In this document: one piece after another, positions 58,746-64,000 of the stretch
How positions within the stretch are numbered: the first letter of the stretch is position 1
Layout of the letters: every line of letters begins with the position of its first letter
Program-made: the position numbers and the translations under genes
The notes under the pieces: model-generated
Database searches by the model: none
Seen by the model: the letters and a program-made list of their open reading frames with translations, nothing else
Told to the model about the DNA's origin: nothing
Assembly: GCA_016705575.1 (NCBI GenBank)
Contig: JADIXX010000001.1
Coordinates: forward strand, 248,001 to 312,000
DNA from: Candidatus Aalborgicola defluviihabitans
Lineage (GTDB): Bacteria > Pseudomonadota > Gammaproteobacteria > Burkholderiales > Burkholderiaceae_C
Direction of reading: 5' to 3'
DNA length: 64,000 bases

Positions 58746-60428
58746 TTACCAGATCACTTTCTTGCCGGATGACTCCCAGCCATCGTAACTTGCGGCGTAC
58801 AACTCCTCGATCCGGTTGCGCTTGATTTTGAAGGTTGGCGTGAGGATCTCGTTCTCAACCGTCCAAGGCGTACTGGCTACCACCAAACACTGCAAGCGCT
58901 CATGTGGGTCGAGCGCCGCATTGATCGTTTTGAGGTGTTGTGCCAGGGATTGCTCGAGTTCGGCGCGTGCGCCGGCATCGGCGGCCCGACTTTGGTAGTC
59001 GGCACCCAGCATGATGATTCCCAGGGGTTGCCCCAAGTTCGCCCCGGTGACCACACAGGCTTCAATCGCTTCGTGCGTCATCAGTTTGTCCTCGATCGGC
59101 GCCGGAGCCACGTATTTGCCCTTGCCGGTCTTGAACAGGTCCTTGACACGACCGGTGATGGACAAGACACGCTGCTTATCGAGGCGGCCCTTGTCGCCGG
59201 TGCGCAACCAGCCATCTTCGGTCATGGCTTCCCGGGTTTTTTCGGGTTCCTTGTAATAACCCAGCATCAACGCCGGGCTGCGCATCTGGATCTCGCCGTT
59301 CTCGGGATCGATCCGGTCTTCGACACCGTCGTAGGCAGGCCCCACGGTGCCTTGCTGGTTCTTGCCGGGTTCGGTGATATGGGATAAGGCCAGGTTCTCG
59401 GTCATGCCGTAACCTTCGTTGATGTCCAGGCCAATCTTGCTGTACCACTGCAACAGGGCTAGCGGCATCGGTGCCGCACCCCCTGCGGCGATGCGGCACT
59501 GATCCAGGCCCAGGGCCTTCAGCAACTTGCGCCGGACAATGCCGCTCAGAATTGGAATCGACAACAGGAGGTTGAGCTTGGCTTGCGGCATCTTGTGGTG
59601 TACGCCCTGCTGAAACTTCACCCACAAGCGCGGCACCGAGAAGAAGATCGTCGGGCGGGCGCGTTGCAGGTCTGCTGCAAATGTGTCGAGCGAGTCGGCG
59701 AAAAAAACCTGCATACCAGTACGTAACCAACCGTGTTCGACCAGCACCCGCTCGACCACGTGCGCCAGCGGAAGGTACGACAACATGCGGTCATCCGCGC
59801 CCATCGGCAGGCGCCGGATGCCTGCGTCCAGCGCCCAAGCGAAATTGCTGAAGCTGTGCATCACCCCCTTGGGCATGCCGGTCGTGCCAGAGGTGTAAAT
59901 CAAGGTGGCCAGTTCGTCCCCACCACGCTCCCGATTGCCTTGCAGCGGTGGGGTGTCTTTGCAGATCTTCTCCCAGCCGGGATAGGACTTGATGGCGTCG
60001 GGTGGCGACAATGGATAGCTCAGGCACGGCATCCCAACGGGAACACCTGGCTTCATCTGTTCCCAGCCGTCGAGTTTGCCGATGAAACAGGCTTTGGCCT
60101 CGCTGTGCGTGAGGATTTGGTGGACGGTTGCTGCTGCCAGCGTCGGGTACAACGGCACCGAAACGTAGCCAGCCATCCAGATCGCCAGATCGCTCATGAT
60201 CCACCAGCTGCAATTTTTGGACAGGATTGCGACCTTGGAGCCGGGCTCCCAGCCTTGCGACTGCAGGTAGTTCGCCATCCGGCGCACCTGATTGGCCACC
60301 TCGCCCCAGGTGGTGTCCTGGACCACACCGCCACCCATCGGTTGGGTAAACGCGACGCGGTTTGGAGAGGTCTTCTCCCAGTGATACAAACGCTGCAAGG
60401 CCAGCATCTCCGGTGCCATTTTGCTCAT
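58746..60428 (-). CDS. Long-chain acyl-CoA synthetase (AMP-forming)
   Basis: 560 residues from the ATG at 60428, which has GGAGGAG 5 nt upstream. It activates a fatty acid to its CoA thioester through an acyl-adenylate. The P-loop-like motif is LIYTSGTTGMPKGVMHS (about 178-194); NEGYGMTEN, GEIQMRSPALMLGYY, DGWLRTGDKG and ITGRVKDLFKTGKGKYVAP are the remaining adenylate-forming motifs. The late DLFKTGKGKYVAPAPIED form is closer to the long-chain FAA1/FadD15 type than to E. coli FadD. No fatty-acid genes adjoin it. Confidence 0.9.
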   Translation of the reverse strand: MSKMAPEMLALQRLYHWEKTSPNRVAFTQPMGGGVVQDTTWGEVANQVRRMANYLQSQGWEPGSKVAILSKNCSWWIMSDLAIWMAGYVSVPLYPTLAAATVHQILTHSEAKACFIGKLDGWEQMKPGVPVGMPCLSYPLSPPDAIKSYPGWEKICKDTPPLQGNRERGGDELATLIYTSGTTGMPKGVMHSFSNFAWALDAGIRRLPMGADDRMLSYLPLAHVVERVLVEHGWLRTGMQVFFADSLDTFAADLQRARPTIFFSVPRLWVKFQQGVHHKMPQAKLNLLLSIPILSGIVRRKLLKALGLDQCRIAAGGAAPMPLALLQWYSKIGLDINEGYGMTENLALSHITEPGKNQQGTVGPAYDGVEDRIDPENGEIQMRSPALMLGYYKEPEKTREAMTEDGWLRTGDKGRLDKQRVLSITGRVKDLFKTGKGKYVAPAPIEDKLMTHEAIEACVVTGANLGQPLGIIMLGADYQSRAADAGARAELEQSLAQHLKTINAALDPHERLQCLVVASTPWTVENEILTPTFKIKRNRIEELYAASYDGWESSGKKVIW

Positions 60429-60433
60429 GGTGT

Positions 60434-60440
60434 CTCCTCC
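60434..60440 (-). promoter_or_regulatory. Ribosome binding site of the acyl-CoA synthetase gene
   Basis: GGAGGAG on the minus strand, 5 nt from the ATG at 60428. It decides that start over an in-frame one 10 codons upstream. Confidence 0.85.
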
Positions 60441-60650
60441 GTCGGTCAGGTCAGTCAAACTCGATTTTGTTCATGGAAGGCGCCCCTATTGCGACATCCA
60501 CCCCGCCACTGTAACCGGTCAACCATGCCGCGTTCGCTGGCGCACGGACAGATGGATTTTGTCGGCGCATAATAAAAATGATTTGTGGGTACACGATGAA
60601 CCACTCGGCGCCCGCAAAGCCTGAAGATTTTCCCTCACCAGGAGCCCTCC

Positions 60651-61142
60651 ATGCGTAGCAAAAAAGTTCTCTCCACTGTCATGGCCGTCATATTGGTCAC
60701 GAGCCAGGTTGCCTGGGCCCAAGGCGACTCGCCCGGTGCCAACCGCAACTACAACAACAACAACCAGTCCCAGAACACCTACGATCGCGACCAACGCAGG
60801 AACGACCGCGAACGCGGTGACTACCGCAACAACTATCGTGGCAGCAATCGCGGCGATTATCGTGACAACAATCGCGGTGACTATCGTGGTGACTACCGCG
60901 ACAACTATCGCTACTATGGCCAACCCCAACATGGCGAGCGTGGCGGCGGGCCAGACCGTATGTACTACCGCGGCGGGCGTTTGCCTCCCCAGTACCGTGA
61001 ACGGCAATATGTCGTAGAAGACTGGCGTGCCCACCGTCTTACCCCCCCGCCCCGTGGCTACCAATGGGTGCAAAGTGGTGGTGACTACCTGTTGGTTGCC
61101 ATCACCACAGGTATCATACTGAGCTTGATATTGGGCAATTGA
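60651..61142 (+). CDS. RcnB-like exported protein with RGDYR repeats
   Basis: 163 residues, AGGAG upstream. Signal peptide MRSKKVLSTVMAVILVTSQV, then AWAQ. The mature N-terminal half is Asn/Arg/Tyr/Gly-rich, with degenerate RGDYR units at residues 55-87 (60813-60911). The C-terminal part (about 105-160) looks like the RcnB domain: LPPQYRERQYVVEDWRAHRL, then PPRGYQWVQSGGDYLLVAI. E. coli RcnB is a periplasmic protein for nickel/cobalt homeostasis; family members here may have other roles, and the last helix suggests membrane association. Confidence 0.82.
   Translation: MRSKKVLSTVMAVILVTSQVAWAQGDSPGANRNYNNNNQSQNTYDRDQRRNDRERGDYRNNYRGSNRGDYRDNNRGDYRGDYRDNYRYYGQPQHGERGGGPDRMYYRGGRLPPQYRERQYVVEDWRAHRLTPPPRGYQWVQSGGDYLLVAITTGIILSLILGN
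60813..60911 (+). repeat. Short degenerate tandem repeat inside the RcnB-like gene
   Basis: Imperfect 12-18-nt units of the type CGCGGTGACTA(T/C)CG(T/C) encode RGDYR, RGSNRGDYR, RDNNRGDYRGDYR and RDNYR. Codon choice varies between units, so they are older than a recent slippage event. Confidence 0.7.
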
Positions 61143-61157
61143 TGGTTGCGATGGGCC

Positions 61158-61202
61158 GATAGCCCTCGTCAACTATGCGTAGTATGCTATTTAATCGATA
61201 GC
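61158..61202 (+). repeat. 45-bp dispersed element, copy 12 (supplies the end of the FAD oxidase gene)
   Basis: Head GATAGCCCTCG, spacer TCAACTATGCGTAGTAT, hairpin GCTAT-N7-ATAGC. The oxidase gene on the minus strand takes its last residues (Leu-Ser-Ile-Lys) and its TAG stop from the hairpin half. It lies between convergent genes. Confidence 0.82.
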
Positions 61203-62614
61203 ATTCTTCCTGGGTTCATGAGGTTGTGTGGATCCAGTGCCCGTTTGATGGCGCGCATCATGTCCAGCGCCACGGGCGACTTGTGCTGCACCAGCTTGTC
61301 GCGTTTCAAGCTGCCGATGCCGTGCTCGGCGCTGATGGAGCCTTTGTACTGGTCCACCATGCCGTAGACGATGCCGTTGACGCCTTTTTCATCATCTCGC
61401 AAAAAAGCTTCGGCGTCTCCGCCCTCGGGCGCCTGCACGTTGTAGTGCAGGTTGCCGTCGCCCAGATGGCCGTAGTTGACCAGGCGGGCGCCGGGGTAGG
61501 CGGCTTGCAGCAGGGCGTCGGTTTGGCGCACAAATTCGGGGATGCGCGATACAGCAATCGAGATGTCGTGTTTGATATTGAGTCCCTCTTGGGCCTGCGC
61601 CAGTGGAATGCTCTCCCGGATGTGCCACAGCGCGCGGGCCTGGGTGATGCTTTCGGCCACCACGGCGTCTACCACACAGCCTTGTTCCATGGCGACTTCC
61701 AGCAAATGCTCGAAACGTTCACGTGCGTGCGCTTCAGACTCCTGGTCGGAGTTCTCCAGCACGACACAGTAGGGGAAATCCGTGTTTTGAAACGGCACCT
61801 TGATTTGCGCAAAGTGTTTGGTCACCAGGCTCAGGGCAAATTGGCCCATGACCTCAAAGCCGGTCAGGCCCGCGCTCAGGTGCTGGTGGGCCAGGCCCAG
61901 CAGTTGCACGGCGGCGTCCAGCGAGGGCACGGCGGCAAACGCGGTGAGTTGCGCCTTGGGCAGTGGGTAAAGCTTCATGGTGGCGCCGGTAATGACACCC
62001 AGCGTGCCTTCGGAGCCAATCATCAAGTGGCGCAGGTCGTAGCCGGTGTTGTCTTTGCGCAGGCCCGTCAAACCGTCCCAAATCTCGCCCTGTGGCGTGA
62101 CCACCTCCAGGCCCAAACAGAGTTCGCGAGTGTTGCCAAAGCGCACGACCTGGGTACCGCCCGCATTGGTGCCCAGGTTGCCGCCGATGGTACAACTGCC
62201 CTCGGAGGCCAGGCTCAAGGGGAACAAAAAGCCGGCCTGTTCACACACCTCCTGGATGGATTGCAGCACGCAACCGGCGTCTACGGTAATGGTGAGGTTG
62301 GCGCCATCCAGTGCGCGCACCTGGTTCATGCGGGTCAGGCTCAGCACCACCTGCGTGCCGCTGGCGTCGGGCGTGGAGCCCACTACCATGCCGGTGTTGC
62401 CGCCCTGGGGGACGATGCTGACGCCTGCAGCAACGCAGGCCTTTACCACGGAGGCAACTTCTGCTGTGCTGGCGGGGCGCACTACGGCCAGGGCGTGGCC
62501 GCGCTCGCGCTTGCGCCAGTCCAGCTCCCAGGCGCTCAGGTCGCCCTCATTCAGGACGTTGGTTGGGCCAACGATGCTACGCAGTTGCGTGATCAATGGG
62601 TTGTCGGTGCTCAT
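61187..62614 (-). CDS. FAD-linked D-2-hydroxyacid dehydrogenase (GlcD/D2HGDH-like)
   Basis: 475 residues. The N-terminal PCMH-type FAD domain (about 35-215) has VVRPASTAEVASVVKAC, VPQGGNTGMVVGSTPD, GGNLGTNAGGTQVVRFGNTR and IGSEGTLGVITGATMKL. The C-terminal oxidase domain (about 225-473) has VNYGHLGDGNLHYNV with the substrate histidine, SAEHGIGSLKRD, and DPHNLMNPGRML. Such enzymes oxidise D-2-hydroxyglutarate, D-lactate or glycolate and pass electrons to the electron-transport chain; the substrate is not certain. The last four residues come from a 45-bp repeat. It overlaps the DUF2069 gene by ATGA. Confidence 0.9.
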   Translation of the reverse strand: MSTDNPLITQLRSIVGPTNVLNEGDLSAWELDWRKRERGHALAVVRPASTAEVASVVKACVAAGVSIVPQGGNTGMVVGSTPDASGTQVVLSLTRMNQVRALDGANLTITVDAGCVLQSIQEVCEQAGFLFPLSLASEGSCTIGGNLGTNAGGTQVVRFGNTRELCLGLEVVTPQGEIWDGLTGLRKDNTGYDLRHLMIGSEGTLGVITGATMKLYPLPKAQLTAFAAVPSLDAAVQLLGLAHQHLSAGLTGFEVMGQFALSLVTKHFAQIKVPFQNTDFPYCVVLENSDQESEAHARERFEHLLEVAMEQGCVVDAVVAESITQARALWHIRESIPLAQAQEGLNIKHDISIAVSRIPEFVRQTDALLQAAYPGARLVNYGHLGDGNLHYNVQAPEGGDAEAFLRDDEKGVNGIVYGMVDQYKGSISAEHGIGSLKRDKLVQHKSPVALDMMRAIKRALDPHNLMNPGRMLSIK

Positions 62615-63021
62615 GGTGCAACCTCCAGGCTATCAGGATTTTTGTTGGCGCCGCGTGGACCCAGGCGCAGGCGCACATGCAGGGCGCAGGCCACAAACAG
62701 CAGCAGGCACAGCACAATTTCAACCATGGCCAAATAGTTGCCCGGTGCCTTGTCGCTCCAGGCGCGCACCACCCCTTCAATGAAATACAGCCACACCACC
62801 AGGCTGACCCAGCGGTAGGTGTAGAGCCGGTTTTTCAAGAGGCCGGCCAGTGGAATGCACAGCGGCAGGGCCTTGAGGGCCAGCCAGGAACCGCCGGGGC
62901 GCAGGGGTGCCAGGAGCAACTCCCAGGCCAAGGACAGCAGAATCAGCGCCAGCACACTGCCCACTGCGAGCCAGCGCGTGGTGTTGACGGATGAGGAGGG
63001 GGTTGATGAGGGAGCGTTCAT
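62611..63021 (-). CDS. DUF2069 family membrane protein
   Basis: 136 residues from the ATG at 63021; nine more codons upstream are open but less likely. Four helices (about residues 18-40, 45-62, 72-88, 98-118). YTYRWVSLVVWLYFIEGVVRAW is the conserved DUF2069 segment. Function unknown. The stop overlaps the oxidase start codon (ATGA), indicating one transcript. It diverges from the YihY gene with 21 nt between start codons. Confidence 0.88.
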   Translation of the reverse strand: MNAPSSTPSSSVNTTRWLAVGSVLALILLSLAWELLLAPLRPGGSWLALKALPLCIPLAGLLKNRLYTYRWVSLVVWLYFIEGVVRAWSDKAPGNYLAMVEIVLCLLLFVACALHVRLRLGPRGANKNPDSLEVAP

Positions 63022-63042
63022 GTCGGTGGCATCATAGCGGCC

Positions 63043-64000
63043 ATGCAATTCATACGACTATTACAGGGCTGGCTGCTGGAAGTGTCCCACGTGCCGTGGT
63101 TCCACGCACTGCGCACGCTGCGCGAGCGCTTTCGCGAGGACCGTCTGAGCCTGACGGCCAGTAGCCTGACGTTTACCACCATCATTGCGCTGGTACCGTT
63201 CATTACCGTGGCGCTGGCCGTGTTTACGGCATTTCCGATGTTTGCCAAGTTCCAGGATGTGTTGCAAAAATGGCTAATCGTAAGTCTGGTTCCTGACAAC
63301 ATTGCCCGTCAGGTGCTGGGCTACCTCAACCAGTTTGCCGGCAAAGCCAACAAGCTGGGCTCGCTGGGCCTGGTGGCCCTTTTGTTCACGGCGCTGGCGC
63401 TGGTGTTCACCATTGACCGTACGCTCAACAACATCTGGAGGGTGCGCAAACCGCGCCCGTTTACCCAGCGTGTGGTGATCTACTGGTCCGCCATCACCCT
63501 GGGGCCGGTGCTGCTGGCAGTGAGCCTGAGCATGACCTCGTATGCCGTTTCCTTTTCCAAGGGTATGGTGGGCGACTTGCCGGGTGGTGTGTCGCTGTTG
63601 CTCAATCTGCTGCAATTTTTGGCGGTGGCTGGCGGCATGGCGGCGTTGTATCGCTTTGTACCCAACACCCATGTGCGCTGGGACCATGCCTGGATGGGTG
63701 GCGTGTTCGTGTCCACCGGCATGGAGCTGGCCAAGCGCGGTTTGGCGTTTTATGTGTCCAGCGTGCCCACCTATTCGATGGTTTATGGCGCTTTTGCCAC
63801 GCTGCCCATTTTGTTGGTCTGGATTTATCTGGTCTGGGTCATTGTGTTGTTGGGTGCGGCACTCACGGCCTACTTGCCCAGCCTGCTGGCCGGGGGAACG
63901 CTGCGCCGATTACCACACGGCTGGCGTTTTCAGTTTTCTTTAGAGGTGGTGCAGCAGCTTGAGCTGGTGCGCACGCAACCTGCCAAGGGCATGACGCTGG
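63043..64000 (+). CDS. YihY/BrkB family inner-membrane protein (partial, runs off the window)
   Basis: The ATG at 63043 opens a frame that stays open to the end of the window (319 codons). It starts MQFIRLLQGWLLEVSHVPW and shows the family's DRLSLTASSLTFTTIIALVP, ALALVFTIDRTLNNIWRV, MAALYRFVPNTHVRW and GAFATLPILLVWIYLVW. About six helices are visible. These proteins were once called ribonuclease BN, but that activity belongs to another gene; the true function is unknown. The C-terminal cytoplasmic part is cut off. Confidence 0.93.
   Translation, partial: MQFIRLLQGWLLEVSHVPWFHALRTLRERFREDRLSLTASSLTFTTIIALVPFITVALAVFTAFPMFAKFQDVLQKWLIVSLVPDNIARQVLGYLNQFAGKANKLGSLGLVALLFTALALVFTIDRTLNNIWRVRKPRPFTQRVVIYWSAITLGPVLLAVSLSMTSYAVSFSKGMVGDLPGGVSLLLNLLQFLAVAGGMAALYRFVPNTHVRWDHAWMGGVFVSTGMELAKRGLAFYVSSVPTYSMVYGAFATLPILLVWIYLVWVIVLLGAALTAYLPSLLAGGTLRRLPHGWRFQFSLEVVQQLELVRTQPAKGMTL

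Noticed and set aside
61226..62737. A 503-codon open frame on the plus strand across the FAD oxidase gene
   Set aside because: The minus-strand oxidase has full FAD-domain motifs; the plus-strand product is a Gly/His/Gln-rich shadow.
1..64000. tRNA genes, rRNA genes, CRISPR arrays, insertion sequences, phage genes, toxin-antitoxin or restriction systems
   Set aside because: Looked for characteristic motifs (TTCGA/TTCAA T-loops, regularly spaced direct repeats, transposase or integrase motifs, methylase motifs) and found none that hold up.

Overview
The window is about 64 kb of bacterial chromosome with the gene content of a betaproteobacterium. It is most likely a member of the Comamonadaceae (Rhodoferax/Polaromonas-like): glnA followed by a DUF4124 gene and ntrB-ntrC, Bug-type solute receptors, DUF2069, DUF1800/DUF1501, EI24, and intergenic palindromes of the kind I associate with that family. 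The taxon is inferred from content and protein style, not from a marker search. Coding density is high. I saw no tRNA or rRNA gene, no insertion sequence, no CRISPR array and no prophage.

Layout. 1-1295: end of a MacB-type ABC exporter. 1354-4181: Tat-exported DUF1800/DUF1501 pair. 4271-6892: large FtsX-type ABC permease. 6960-10277: thiBPQ thiamine importer. 10266-12806: MASE3-PAS-GGDEF-EAL protein. 12787-13437: LolD-type ATPase. 13474-14448: Bug receptor. 14461-16499: glutathione-dependent formaldehyde oxidation (frmA, frmB). 16505-27442: a complete glycogen operon glgB-glgX-malQ-glgC-glgA-glgP. 27467-29701: a single-chain ferredoxin/reductase/AlkB-type hydroxylase. 29681-36654, minus strand: mutL, an EamA exporter, a small Ala/Lys-rich exported protein, a MATE and an MFS exporter, miaA. 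36701-40775: two hypothetical proteins, an RsuA-type pseudouridine synthase, an EI24 membrane protein, a CinA-type protein. 40779-45689: nitrogen assimilation (NtrC site, sigma-54 promoter, glnA, DUF4124, ntrB, ntrC). 45776-55010: xth, a triple-PAS GGDEF-EAL protein, DUF4337, folA, EamA, thyA, DUF2249, DUF2059, an MsbA-like ABC exporter. 55184-58394: Crp/Fnr regulator, CHASE3 histidine kinase, NarL regulator, lone receiver. 58746-64000: acyl-CoA synthetase, RcnB-like protein, D-2-hydroxyacid oxidase, DUF2069, and the start of a YihY/BrkB protein.

The most unusual feature is a dispersed 45-bp element that I find 12 times. It has three parts of constant length: an 11-nt head ending CCCTCG, a 17-nt spacer, and a 17-nt hairpin GCTAT-N7-ATAGC. 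All 12 copies keep the same spacing. Because 45 bp is 15 codons, insertion preserves reading frame, and seven copies lie inside genes: an ABC permease, the hydroxylase fusion, miaA, mutL twice, the pseudouridine synthase and folA. Four of these are read in the same strand and frame and give related peptides of the form x-A-L-V-E-x-T-Q. Two more supply the last codons and stop of a gene; the remaining three are purely intergenic. This resembles the coding-compatible Rickettsia palindromic elements. mutL also carries an unrelated perfect 23-bp inverted repeat in its linker.

How the genes work together. The glycogen operon covers synthesis (GlgC, GlgA, GlgB) and breakdown (GlgP, GlgX, MalQ), all closely spaced. 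The glnA-ntrBC block is a self-consistent nitrogen control circuit: NtrB/NtrC would act on the sigma-54 promoter in front of glnA. The 55-58 kb block looks like a stress or redox signalling module.
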